From NCBI GenBank assembly GCA_033819885.1, contig JAQYUZ010000020.1:62001-126000 (forward strand): a DNA stretch of 64,000 nt. Reading direction: 5' to 3'. Shown here piece by piece: positions 23,899 through 35,226 of this stretch. The DNA is from Microbotryomycetes sp. JL201. Lineage: Eukaryota > Basidiomycota > Microbotryomycetes. Numbering within the stretch: position 1 is the stretch's first letter; each line of letters starts with the position of its first letter. Both the position numbers and the translations under genes were made by a program. The notes beneath the pieces were generated by a model, which was not told the origin of the DNA, did not search any database, and was given only the letters and a program-made list of their open reading frames with translations.

Positions 23899-25414
23899 CT
23901 ACCACAAATTTCTGGCCGTCCATAACGTCGACCCATTCTTTGGATCCTTGACTTTGCGTACAAACTTGAGCACCAGAGCATCTCGCTTCTTCGTGTCTCC
24001 TTCATTGACGAGGTCGTTGAGAAACAAGACCATCTCGGTGTCTTTCCATTTAGGTTTGACCGAAAACAATTCGCTGAACCGTGTCGCAGGGTCGGCAGAT
24101 AGTCGCGACGGTGGCAAGTACGTAATCGTCGGTGGGTAAGCAGGATTGATCACGTGATGTCCCTGACCGAGCATTTGGTTGATTAAAATCGTTTCCTCAC
24201 TTGCAGCTCGTAGTACTCACAGCAAGCAGTGGAAGTGTGCACAACGCTTCAAACGGTTTCGATCCATCTTTCCACGTCGCCATAAAGTTGTCGAGCCTTT
24301 GAGCAATATACTGTGAAGCAGACAGTCAGTCGTTACGCGTTGACCTGCAACGCTGATTGAGCTTACACCTCCAGTCTCGAGTGTCGAAAAACCGAGGTCC
24401 TTGACCATGTCATGCACGCGCACGGCGACTTTGCCACGCTCTTCGTTCAATATCCGCCCATCATCTTTATACCATTCGATAATTTGTTGAGCCACTTCTT
24501 CTGAGCAATCGACGGCGTCAAGGGCCAGCTCGAGCTCGTCCTCGTCTGCGATCGCAACGAGCTGGCTCGGTTGCCCTGCGATACCCGCGCCTGCTACCAC
24601 CTTGCCTTTGCCCTTCTTGTGTGCTCCGACCCCCGGTTTGATGGGCGTCTTGCAAGGTTCGAGGACAGCCTCGTCCTGGTCGATCGTGGCCAACGCACTT
24701 GCCGGCAACGCCTTCAACAAGCTTGGCAGCAGCAGCAGCATGAAAGCATTCGGTATGGTCCTCAGATAAGAGTTGAGTGTCACGACGCGCTTCTTGGCCA
24801 ATGCCAATTTGATCTGAGCGTCTGAAGCAGGCAAGCGAGCTTGAAGCTGGTCAAATGTGAGTCGGGCCTTGGAGCAGTCGGGGCGACAGTCAGCTCTGTG
24901 CGTCCAATGCGGCGAGTCCGTCGAGTAACGGGCTTGCCTTCTTTCTTTGGGGGGCCATTTCGCCGTCTTGTCCTGTGTAATCTGTGCCTTTGAGGAGCAA
25001 GTCGAGCTTGTCCGTCTTTGGAACGCTCTTGACGAGCTCAAGCGTTTCGTGCAAGACGCTCTCGATCTCGATGACCTTGTTTCCGTGTCTGTCCAAGTTG
25101 ACTTTGCCATCTGAATGCTGTTCTGTATTGTCTGACGAGCTGACCCAGTCGCGTGCGCCACTGGTCGAGGCCAAGCACAGCGAGTTCGAGTTTTGTACGC
25201 CCCTGATGGCGTATGTTTCAGTCGGGGTCACCAGTACTGCCGCGTCTGACGTGGTTCCTCTGATCTGAAGCGGTGCAGCGTCACAGTCTGCGCGAGACAG
25301 CAGACTCGAAATCGCGGGCGGCAACGCCAGCAGCGAGTACGAGGTCGTCGAGCCGCATTCAGCAGTCTGTCGAGATGAGAAGGCTACGTGGCGCGTCGCC
25401 GCGGTAGCAGTCAT
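23899..25414 (-). CDS. DCC1: Sister chromatid cohesion protein Dcc1
   Basis: Dcc1 joins Ctf8 and Ctf18 in the alternative clamp loader Ctf18-RFC, which acts on PCNA at forks and supports cohesion. Exon 1 (25414 to about 24895) encodes YSLLALPPAISSLL, then the family hallmarks TTSDAAVLVTPTETYAIRGV and SNSLCLAS. The next exon contains LTFDQLQARLPASDAQIKLA, RVVTLNSYLRTIPNAFM and the winged-helix-like VAVRVHDMVKDLGFSTLETG. The last exon encodes FSELFSVKPKWKDTEMVLFL and finishes LVLKFVRKVKDPKNGSTLW. A Gly/Lys-rich insert (KPGVGAHKKGKGKVV) is unusual. The gene is divergent from the DHKTD1-type gene. Confidence 0.88.
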
Positions 25415-25780
25415 CGGCAGTGATCTCGTCCAGCAGAGAGCGGCAGGAAGACGCGCCTCGACGCGTCACAAACTTGTTAGAGCGCTTGCGCAATCTAGTT
25501 CATGCACGCGCTTGTTTCCAAAGCGAATTTCAGTGAAGAGCAGCTCGACCGCGCACCGTCAAACGTGCAAGACGAGACCCCTGTCGGGTCACGTGCCTGG
25601 TGTGCTCGAGTCAATCCGAGGGCCTCGGATGGCGATATTGGGTGCTATGAGAGTGTCATCCGCCCGTCCGCGCCCATCCGAAAATGCAGCGGACGAGCCG
25701 AGCGTGGGATGCGGCGCCCCGCGTGACCTCGGGTCCGTGCGCAGGCGAGTTTTGGCTTCTGACCAGGTGCGCGTGGTCCA
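25415..25780. promoter_or_regulatory. Divergent promoter region (DCC1 / DHKTD1-like)
   Basis: A 366-bp gap separates the two divergent ATGs. Open frames across it have no recognisable product. It presumably carries both promoters; no specific site is identified. Confidence 0.4.
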
Positions 25781-28700
25781 ATGCTGCTCGCGCGCAGACT
25801 CGGTAGACACCGGCTTGGTAGCGCCAATGCTCGTCGCCACCTACATGATGACGGTGTGTGGGGTTTCCACGGGCCACGCGAGGCGCACGGGCCCGATTTT
25901 ACACCCGCCGAACTCGCAAACCGGAACAAGAATGCGCCATTACTGAGGCTTGTAGAGTCTTACAGAGTCAGTGCATTCAGATTGTCGCCGACAATTCACC
26001 CATGCCATCTGATTTTGGAGTCTTTCAAACTGGGCAGCGCCATGGCCACCGCGCCGCTCGGCTCGATCCATTGGACTTGGCAAGTCGTCCGAACGTGCCA
26101 GCCCTCGATCCGCGAAGGTACGGTTTCAAGCTGGACGAAGCGCACGTCAGGAGCGACTTTCGCTCAAGCACGTTGCCAGAAGGGCCAGCGGCAGACGCAA
26201 AGGCGATCGACACGAGAGGAATTCTCGATTTGCCCGTCCAAGACGTCAAAGCTAAGCCAACAGGCAAGAACGGCTCCAAGCATGCGACCACAAAGTCTAT
26301 AGAATACATTTCCAAGTGGCTCGCCGAAGTCTACTGCGAAGGCGTTGCGTACGAGGTTCGCGTTCTAATGTTTCCGTTTAGACGCGTCCAGTCTGATGTT
26401 TGTGAGGCAATAGTTTATGCACATGCCAGCCAAATTCGAGCGAAGGTTTCTCGAACAATTGCTCGAGTCGTCGCACGCCAAACCCATCACGCAAGAGCAG
26501 CAATTGGCTCAGTGGCGTCTGCTCGCAGCGTCGGAAACGTTTGATGCGTGGGCGGCCAAGCGGTTCCCAAACGTAAAGCGGTATGGTCTCGAAGGAGCCG
26601 AAGGCATGATGGTCGCCATTTCACAAGTCATGAACGAAGTAGCGCAGCAAGGCGTCGAAGAGGTGGTCATGTGAGTGCTTTCGCCCGCTCGAGCTGTCAC
26701 GCTTCGCTCAGGGCGCACACTACTGCACAGTGCAATGCCTCACCGTGGTCGACTCAATCTGTTGACTCAGCTTCTAGACCTCGACATGCGGTTGCTAGTC
26801 AGGAAAATGCGTGGACAACCAACCTTGCCGGCTTCGCTACCCTCCGACCAATTCACAGACGACGTCCTGTCTCATTTGTTCCTCTCTACAGAATACCAGC
26901 CACCGTCCGACACTTCCGTCAAAGTCCATTTGTTGCCAAACCCGTCGCATCTCGAGGCAGTATCGCCCGTCGGACTTGGCTTTGCTCGCGGTCTCCAAGT
27001 GCCTTTCGGATCGCTCCAAGCCAGTGACAAGGGTGAACCGTACGAGCTAGGCCAAAAGGTGCTCAGTCTCCAGGTGCATGGAGATGCTGCATTTGGCGGA
27101 CAGGGTATCGTTCAGGAAACACTCAACTTGTCCAACTTGCCCAACTTTACAGTAGGCGGATCAATCAGGATCGTCGTCAAGTGCGTCCAGCCCAATCTTC
27201 GGGCAGAATTTGAAGCTGATAGACTTTGCGTAGCAACCAACTCGGTTACACGACCCCCGCAAGTACTGGACGCTCGTCTCTGTACGCGTCCGAACTCGCA
27301 AAATCTATTTCGGCGCCAATTGTTCACGTCAATGGCGATCGGATCGATGATGTTGCGCGGGCCGTTTCTCTTGCTGTGGCATACCGCAACAAGTTTAAAA
27401 AGGACGTCATTATCGATCTCGTTGTGTATCGTCGTCGCGGCCACAACGAGTTGGACGAGCCGTCGTACACGAGTCCAGTCATGTACCAAGCGATCGAAAA
27501 GCTGCCGTGAGCTTTTTGAAGATGGCTCTGATAATTGCGCCGTGGCAACTAATGACTGAGAGGCTTCTGTATTGATTTTTCGCAGCTCTGTCGCCAAAAT
27601 CTACGAACAGCAACTCGTCTCTTCTGGACTGTTGACGGCTGATCAAGCCCAGCAAGAACGTGATGCTGTCTTTAAAAAGCTTGATGAGAGCTTGACGGCT
27701 GCCGAACCAGACAATTTCAAAGTTCCTGAACTCAAGCGTGAGAGAGGATGGGACAAGACGAGGTGGCCTAACGAGGGCGAATGGGAGCAAGACGTCGAGA
27801 CGGGCGTTGATACGAACTTGTTGAAGGAGATTGGGTTGAGAAGTGTCACCGTGCCAGAGGACATTGTAAGCGTTTGATCGTGCTTGCAACGGTCTTTGCT
27901 GACATTCACGCTTTGGCAGACTCCTCATCCTCGATTGAAGCGAATGCACATTTCAAAGCGAATCAAGAGCTTGGAGACAGGCGAAGGTATCGATTTTGCA
28001 ACGGCCGAGGCGCTCGCGTTTGGCTCGCTCGTCGTTCAAGGACAGCATGTCCGATTGTGTGGACAAGATTCAGGTCGAGTACGTGGCTGCCTTGTGTTCA
28101 CGACCGTATAAATGGCTAACATCGCTCGGATATTCAGGGCACATTCTCTCAACGCCATGCCGTCATATCTGATCAATCTTCGACCCGGACGACGGTGCCC
28201 TTGCAGACTTTGACCTCGAATCCTCCGACGGTGGCCCGATCAGACATTTCTGCTGGTACCTTCGAGGTCGTCAATTCGCCCTTGTCAGAGTACGCCGTCG
28301 TTGGCTTCGAACAAGGTTTCGCTTGGGTGTCGCCAAAAGTGTTGCCGCTATGGGAAGCTCAGGCGAGTCAGTGCTCTGTATTGCGGGGCGCAAAGCCAAC
28401 TAACAGCCTAAAGTTCCTAGTTTGGCGATTTTCACAACACGGCACAAGTGGCGCTCGACACGTTCTTGGGCAGTTGCGAGACAAAGTGGGCATTGCAAAG
28501 CGCTTTGACGCTCTTGCTGCCACATGGTTACGGTCAGTCAGAAGATGCTTCCCGAGCACAGGCATGTCCTGATTGCTCCGTCCGAAACTTGTGCAGAGGG
28601 CGCCGGACCGGAACACTCTAGCGCGCGCATCGAACGTTTCTTGCAACTTACAAACGAGCCCATGTCTCGCTCCGAAGCGTTCGTGCCAAACATGCACCTC

Positions 28701-29352
28701 GTCCAACCTACGACGGCGAGCAACTACTTTCATGTCCTGAGACGACAAATGGCGAGGGATTACAGAAAGCCATTGGTCGTGTTTTCGCCCAAAGGTATCC
28801 TAAGGTTGCCCGTGAGTTTTCTGTCGCATCGGCGCGTCCATCATGCAAGCACGCCTAATCGAGTGGCTTTCGTGACAGGCTGCGTCATCGAAATTGGATG
28901 AAATGGCACCGTCAACGACCTTTCAACCTGTCCTTGCCGAACCTGTCATCACAACTTCAAACCTTGAACGAGTCGTGTTCGTCAGTGGTAAAATCTATTA
29001 CGACTTGACCGCTCGTCGCAAAGAGCTCAACCTACAAGACAAGGTCACCTTTATTAGGGTTGAAGAAATTTCACCTTTCCCTTACAACAAGCTTGAACAT
29101 TACTTGCAAGAATTGCATGACGAGACAGGTAGAAGCTTGGACGTCGTTTGGGCTCAGGATGAACCTGAAAACGCTGGGGCTTGGACGTTTGTCGGTCCGA
29201 GGTTGAAACAGGTCGTCGAGGCTGTCAGGAGTGGTGATGCCAACGTGAGGTACGTAGGCAGGAAAGCGATGAGCACACCTGCGCCTGGAGTGGGCGAATA
29301 CTATCGCAAGTCGAGGGATGAAGTATGGGCTCAAGTTTTTGAAGGGTTGTAA
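25781..29352 (+). CDS. 2-oxoadipate dehydrogenase E1, DHKTD1 type
   Basis: Thiamine-diphosphate E1 subunit that decarboxylates 2-oxoadipate to feed glutaryl-CoA formation in lysine and tryptophan breakdown, in the mitochondrial matrix. The N-terminus [20 protein letters not shown] is an arginine-rich, acid-poor presequence. Exons then give [73 protein letters not shown] and the ThDP motif region [19 protein letters not shown]. The second half includes [55 protein letters not shown] and the transketolase C domain ending [16 protein letters not shown]. The LEGAEGMM and NELDEP variants and the overall length (about 930 residues) match DHKTD1 better than the larger OGDH/Kgd1. At least eight introns occur. 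The start ATG is well supported by the presequence. Confidence 0.9.
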
Positions 29353-29425
29353 AGCGGACCCGGTAGACCTGATGCACGCAATGAAATCAACAGCAACCTT
29401 TCTACATTGAACAGACTCGCTGCCT

Positions 29426-31208
29426 TCAAGCACGCCACTTTCGTCTCTTGCTGGCGACGCCAACCCTGCCCGCGTCGATCCAGCCCGTCGATCCCAGTCT
29501 CGAGCCCACTCCCTCGAGCGGTCTCTGACCTGTCGAAGCGCCCGCACCCAAACCATTGGATTCCAGATCGTCCTTGTCAACAAGACCGTTTTTTCCAACC
29601 TTGAGCACAATGACGCCGCCGGCATTTCGCTCACCAGCTCCATCGTTCTGGCGGCCATGTTTGCCGGTCCAACGAGATGTGGCGGCGCCATACCATTCGC
29701 CTTCATAGTCGACAATGTCTGTCCACTCTTCTTCGAGGCTAGCGGCTGCTGTGGCAACGTCTACGACCTCGGGTGGCGGAACTTCTGTGGCAGCTGGCAC
29801 AGCGGGCACCGGCTCGATGGCTCGATCTTGCGAGACTGGAGCTTGAGCAGAAATTGCAACAGGTTGGACATCATTGGCGACTGGTCGAGGCTCGGCGACA
29901 GCAGGCTGAGGCTCGGTGGGAGCAAGCTGAAGTCCGGAGTCATTAGGTTGCAGCTCCACAGACGCAGACTGAGGCTCGTTGATGTCATCAGCAACGTCGA
30001 CATCCATCTTCTGATCAACGTCCGCCTCTGTCTTTGCAGTCTCGCCGCCAAATGCCGTTTGTTCGCCGTTCGGTTGTTCAGGTTGCTCCAACACAACCCT
30101 CTCGTCTTTGGAGGGGCTTTCTGTAATGTTTGTACTTCCGATGGCGACTTCAGGAACGTTCTCCTTGCCTGCCCCTGCCCGACTCGGTTCAATCGTCGGC
30201 ATGTTCTGCTGCTGCGCTGCCACCGTCCGCACGCTAGTCTTGCGGATGAGATTTCTTAGGCTAGAAGCGACCATTTGCGAGTCGTTGAACCTTGCCCGAA
30301 GCGTAGCCAGGTGGCGCAGAGCTTCTGTCGACGGTTTCTGGCGAGGTTCGTACGTCGGATTCGGAATTGTTGGTGGCGCTGCGGGTTGCGGATAGACCTG
30401 TCACAGTTCGGCGTCAATGCAACCACTCGCGGACGATACCACTCTTTGCCTCACGGGTGTTTGCTTGAATGTGTGCTTGGGTGGCAGTTGCGGCAAGTAC
30501 GGTGCTGTGAGCGCCTCGGGCAACTTGCGCGGCTTGACCTTTGGAATGATTGACTGCTGCAAGTACTGCTCGACGTCGTCCTTGTCTTTTGCATGCTCTT
30601 GTTCGTTTTCTTCATCGTCTGATGGCAATGTCTTTTCAACAGCGGAAGGCCTAACGCGTTTGTACCGAAGTGGAGGCGCTCCTGCCTCGGCTGCGATGGA
30701 CATGGTGATCAGGGACTGCAAGTTGTTTGATGTACATTGTGACGTACCGTTCCTGTCCCTAGTTGCATCGCTGAGGCCGATAAAGTCCATCGGACCCGTG
30801 ACGACGCCGAGGTCGACGCTGGCGGCGATGGCGTCCTTGATGTTGACGTTCGACCTGGCGGCCTGTTCAGTCAACTCGTGTGCCCTCTGCACAAGCGCCT
30901 CAAAGACTGCACGTGAGCGCGAGCGGTCAGCGCAAACGCGCGCGCGCGAGCACCGAGCACTCCTCTGGCGGCGACTGACAGACAACGGCGAGGCCGTGAA
31001 GGTGCTGCAGCGCCTGTTGGTCTGCAGTCGCGTACCCTGCCGCTTTCAGTTCGAGGTTGACGAGCCGCTCGAGGCATTCGACAGCAATCGCGCCAGTCAG
31101 GCGAGCCGGCGTGTCACCTGCAGGCACAGGCGCACTCGTCGTCTCCTCATCGTCATCATACTCGTCGTCAGACGCAAACAGGCTGCTGTCGTCGGCGCGA
31201 GACGACAT
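29426..31208 (-). CDS. TAF8: TFIID subunit 8 (TAF8)
   Basis: Taf8 heterodimerises with Taf10 through an N-terminal histone fold and nucleates TFIID assembly. The start at 31208 encodes MSSRADDSSLFASDDEYDDD. The histone fold follows: IAVECLERLVNLELKAAGY, then FEALVQRAHELTEQAARSNV, NIKDAIAASVDLGVVTGPMD. After another intron comes the conserved Taf8 C-terminal motif PYLPQLPPKHTFKQTP. An intron of about 66 nt then leads to VYPQPAAPPTIPNPTYEPRQ. The tail of about 300 residues is disordered and rich in Pro, Glu, Ala and Val, with repeated PQPAVAEPRP-like units, and ends in a basic SKRRKWRA. A plus-strand open frame of 320 codons over this gene is an antisense shadow. The gene is convergent with the DHKTD1-type gene, with only 73 bp between stops. 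Confidence 0.88.
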
Positions 31209-31649
31209 CCCGAGCGACGTGGGCGAAGCGCAAAGGACATTATTGCGGATCACTATTGTTGGCTCATGCACAAAGGTCATCCATTGATTTCAATGAATTA
31301 CTTGAGCTCGATTTGGCATTTGGAGCCCGAAGGAAATCACCCGACGTGTAATCTCGCAAAGGGCTGTGAGCGAGTGTAGCGAGGGGCCAGAGCGCCCGGG
31401 TACTGGCACGTAAACACAATTCTCAAACAAGCCTGCACCATTTGCAGAGAATCCTACCGTCACATCGAGCCGGACATCACGGTCAGCCCTAGTACCACCA
31501 GTCGTAGAGCTCGTGTATGAGGCATCTTGATTCAATAGCAACAGACGGAATGTTCGCCGTCCGTCAAAAGTCCGCGGCGTTACCTCAAGGAGCGTGCGCG
31601 GACCCGTCGACTTGAACCCTCATGCTCGTTTCTTACTTGATTTCCTCAG
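31209..31649. other. Gene-poor stretch left of the old inverted duplication
   Basis: No convincing gene. A minus-strand frame at 31290-31541 starts with ATG and gives 83 residues (MLLNQDASYTSSTTGG start) but has no domain or splice context. The start of TAF8 lies immediately left, so this probably includes its promoter. Confidence 0.4.
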
Positions 31650-32266
31650 TCCTACTTCTTCCCAGAGTTCACGGAGATGTCCAGACGTCTGTGAGCATGT
31701 TCACTCTGTCAGCTTCCGACCTTCCCGCAGTGCTGACCTGGTGACATAGTTCTCAGTCCGAATCCGACCGAGACCGAGTTGCGCAACTTGCACACTCGAG
31801 TCATGATGTGTGGCAGGAACGATTCAGAGTTGCCTTTGGCACTTAAACGTGTCTTGCGGCGGTAGATTGCGGCCGTACACGAACTCGAGGCTGTCGGCGT
31901 GACCATGCACGCGCCCCGCTTGCAGCCGCGCGGCCGCCACGCGCAGGCGCACATCGACTACCCGACCGGTTCAACATTCCAGCAAGAGAGGAGAGCCTCT
32001 CGGCAAAATCAGAGCGCACGCCAGTTTGGAGAGCCTACACGGCAATTGGCATGAATTTCGAGAGTTCCTCGAGGCTGCGCTCGGCCATTTCTTAGATGAG
32101 CCAGGCAGTTGTCAGCAGCATTCGATACTGCAGCTGGTCAAAATAAAGAAGGCGCCAACGGCTGAAGAAATCCTTGGCAATTCCGCAACAGAGGGTAAGC
32201 GAGGATCAAAGCTGTTCGGTCAGCCGAACAAGCTGAGCCGTCGGATTTGGGATTTTGCAAGGCCGG
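31650..32266 (+). repeat. Left arm of an old inverted duplication with decayed coding sequence
   Basis: This arm is the inverted partner of 32316-32895; the coding sense points toward the axis near 32.29 kb. The best-conserved block (about 31760-31965) is roughly 75% identical by hand alignment. On this arm it translates to pieces such as PNPTETELRNLHTRVMMCGR and HAPRLQPRGRHAQAH. A second conserved piece (about 32135-32200) reads LQLVKIKKAPTAEEILGN. Preservation of amino-acid similarity above DNA similarity suggests it once coded for a protein. The copy looks decayed. I do not recognise the family. Confidence 0.65.
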
Positions 32267-32315
32267 CGCAAGGCACTGTCAGCCAGTAATCTGTCAGCGA
32301 CTTACAGGCTCGTAC

Positions 32316-32895
32316 CCGGCCTTTCGTAATCTCAAACCGGACCGCCACAGCTCGTTCGGTCGAGCATACGGCTTGGATCCTCGCTTCCCCTTTTGTTGCG
32401 GGGGACTCGAGGACCTCTGCAGCCGTCGGCATTTTGCTGGTTTTCACCAACTGAGAAGCCCCAGAGTCAAAATCGGTTAATGCAAACACATGTCTTTTTG
32501 GCTCACTGAAGAGATTGCCGACCTCAGCCTCAAAAAGTCCTTGAAGTTCATGTCTTGCTCTTTGTAAGCCTTCCAGGACGGCATGTATTCAGATTCCGTG
32601 CGAGGTTTTCCTCTTTTGCCGGACCTTGAACCTGGCGCGGTAGTTGATGAAGGCCTACGCATGGCGGCCGCGCGGCTGCAAACGTGGCGCGTGCACCTTC
32701 ACGCCGGCAGCCTCAAGCGCATCGCCAGCCGCAATGTTGCCCCGCACGACCTGTTCTATTGTCAAAGACAACTCAGTATCGTCCCTGCCACACATCATCA
32801 CCCTCGAGCGCAGGTCACGCATCTGAGTCTCGGTCGGATTTGGCCTGAGAGAGTGTGTTGTCAATGTCACCCTTACAAGGACTTGGAAGAAGTTG
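32316..32895 (-). repeat. Right arm of the old inverted duplication with decayed coding sequence
   Basis: Read on the minus strand, this arm repeats the left arm: PNPTETQMRDLRSRVMMCGR, then HAPRLQPRGRHA, and later QLVKTSKMPTAAEVLESPAT. The innermost paired bases are GGCCGG at 32261 and CCGGCC at 32316, leaving a spacer of about 50 bp. The longest frame (32655-32870, minus) is preceded by an apparent short intron with acceptor CTCTCAG, shared in position with the left arm. The copy looks decayed and no product is recognised. Confidence 0.65.
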
Positions 32896-34407
32896 ACTTC
32901 GGATATGCAGATGTCTGCGTTGTTTGAGACCAGGTTCGCAAGTTTGCGGAAAAGGACAGAATCAAGGCGAGAGTTGTTCTGTCAGCAAGACTTGGGCGGC
33001 AGTGTCCGTGGCAAATCCAGTCTTCAAGCTTGGTCGTGCGCAATGGAGTCGCTCTCAGTCTCTCAGTCCTTCATAGACATGCACGGAGGAAGTCTTTTAT
33101 TCGGCATAAAATCTTATCTAGATCAGAGCATGATCCCCGGTTGACGGTTCTGAGGGCACCCTCGGGAGTTTGCACAAGTTCATAGACTTTGTGGCAGTCA
33201 CCACTTTCTCTTTCCTTCTGATCGTCTCGCAATTTCTTCACCGTTTCCGAGGCGCCGAGTGCGCTATTCGGACTTTGAACGGCTGTGGCTCACAATAACA
33301 AGATCTGGCGGCTATGAAGCTCTGTCAACGTCATGGAAATGCCATGAATATTGCCTCACGACTCGACAGACCCTTACAATTCATTCAAAGGTGCTCAAGA
33401 CCGGTGGCGTTCGAGCCGGCGTCCGTTTACGTCAACCGGTGGGCTCAATCTTCCGAGCGAAAAAAAATCCTCCTATGCTCGCTTGGAGTCGGCATGGGTA
33501 CATGAGGACTTGCACAGGCTGCCCAAACAGGGACAGACAAATCGCATCTGCCCTGCGCCAAGGCTTTGCGGGCCATGCTCGCTTTCGGCCGGGCGCGAAT
33601 GCCACGCAGAGTCAATAAGTGCACAACACTTGTTGTCTTGCGAAATCTGCTAAGGGCAAGAAGCAAGGTTGAAGCCCTTTGCTCAATTGCTTGAAGAAGA
33701 CAATGCCATGCGCTAAACAGAGCTTGGCCGGGTCGTGATCTCTGCTTGTACAAGGAGAGGAGCGCTCTCTGCGAAGTACCGCGCAAGCGCGTCGGATTTG
33801 ACGACATGTGACCGGTAGACCGTCCGCCAGCCAGACTCGCTCACCGCTCGAGGCATCCTTTTCCGTTGTGCCGCCAAGCATCTCCTGGTACTTGCAAGGA
33901 CTCGTAGAGTGTGTATGATTGCTTTGCTCAGGTTCCGTCGAAATCAGCCGAGTCGAACAGAGAAGACAAGCGTGATTTTGATTTTGATTGGCGATGCACC
34001 TGCAGTTCTCCGAAAGACCAACATCGGAAGGTGATTGATTCTTGTCCACAGTAGCTTTCTGAACGGGCGTCAGAGGCTATTAAGACACAGTCCTGCGAGA
34101 GGCTATCGCGAACTCTTCTGACACCCGAAGAAGTACTGAAGAATTTGTCCTTGCTCTTCTTGCCCAGACAGCCATTACCCCGCATCCAAATGCAAAGTGG
34201 CTTGCACAGAATTCAACGCTTCTCTCTTATCATGTCGTCCTCTTGGGTGCGTAACCTTTCGGCCTGTTGCGGAAGCCAGCTCTTGCGCCGGGCAGATGAC
34301 GAGAACAGAGTGTTTGGACAGAGCATTCTAAAGATATGACAGACCAGATGTCAGCCTTGTGATCCGACCTAGCTTGACAAAAGACAGGCGGTCGTCGACA
34401 ACGCGCA
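32896..34407. other. Gene-poor stretch between the two inverted duplications
   Basis: About 1.5 kb with no recognised gene. The longest frame is 33612-34049 on the minus strand (145 codons, MDKNQSPSDVG start), and it overlaps another minus frame at 33445-33807. Neither shows a domain, conserved splice pattern or typical codon use. It may be relic or non-coding sequence. Confidence 0.4.
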
Positions 34408-34751
34408 ATACTCTACGTGCTTATAGCGCTCGTCTTTTTCTATTATCCGGGTCACGCGTCTTAGACGCCATCCAAGGCTACAATCACTGAAAAGGTGATG
34501 TTTACATTCAATGGTTGTGTCTGCTTGACTCGCGCTCCCTCTGTAATCGATTCGTGTTCGTGTGAATCCTTGTGGCGCACGAGGACTGCTGAACGCGCCC
34601 CGTCCAGAATTGAACACGTCAGTGCACTACGCAACGAGAGTCGATGCGAGGAGAGTCTGAGGTAGTACATCAAATCATTGTGACGACATGTGTGCACCAG
34701 TGGCAATCGAGCGCGTATCGAGCCGTTGCCTTTGGCTCGCAGTCCGTCTTT
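34408..34751 (+). repeat. Left arm of a recent inverted duplication; truncated copy of CAX 3' end
   Basis: This 344-bp arm matches the reverse complement of 34883-35226 at roughly 95% by hand count, with a spacer of about 130 bp. The first bases encode, on the plus strand, the final residues of the neighbouring Ca2+/H+ exchanger: LYVLIALVFFYYPGHAS and a TAG. The rest corresponds to sequence downstream of the exchanger stop codon. The piece lacks everything upstream of those last 17 codons, so it is a non-functional copy. Confidence 0.9.
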
Positions 34752-34882
34752 GCCGCCACTGCCGCCACCGTGTCGACGGAACCGAGCTGTAGCTTGAGGC
34801 GGATGCGCCATGGGATTCGCATGCTCTGAAAAGTCGACTACCCCTTTAGATGGCGGTCCTGTGTAAAGGTCAGCGGTGGCCT

Positions 34883-35226
34883 AAAGACGGACTGCTAGCC
34901 AAAGGCAACGGCTCGATACGCGCTCGATTGCCACTGGTGCACACATGTCGTCACAATGGTTTGATGTAATACTTCAGACTCTCCTTCGCATCGACTCTCG
35001 TTGCGTAGTGCACTGACGTGTGTCATTTCTGGACGGGGCGCGTTCAGCAGTCCTCGTGCGCCACAAAGATTCACACGACACGAATCGATTACAGAGGAAG
35101 CGCGAGTCAAGCGGACACAACCCTTGAATGTACACATCACCTTTCAGTGATTGTAGCCTTGGATGGCGTCTAAGACGCGTGACCCGGATAATAGAAAAAG
35201 ACGAGCGCTATAAGCACGTAGAGTAT
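34883..35226 (-). repeat. Right arm of the recent inverted duplication (parental CAX 3' end)
   Basis: This arm contains the authentic last codons and stop (35170-35172) of the minus-strand CAX gene plus about 290 bp of its downstream flank. It is the likely donor of the 34408-34751 copy, because here the coding sequence continues upstream into the intact gene. The breakpoint inside the gene is at the GAGTAT at 35221-35226. Confidence 0.9.

Noticed and set aside
30417-31379. Plus-strand open frame of 320 codons
   Set aside because: It overlies TAF8 in antisense; the minus strand shows the histone fold and the conserved Taf8 C-terminal motif, while this frame has no domain.
31590-31625. Possible tRNA B-box (GGGTTCAAGTC on the minus strand)
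   Set aside because: The flanking bases do not form a T-stem or acceptor stem, and no A-box is seen at the right distance.
33445-34049. Overlapping minus-strand frames of 120 and 145 codons
   Set aside because: No recognisable domain, no coherent splice structure and two frames competing over the same bases; treated as chance frames in a gene-poor island.
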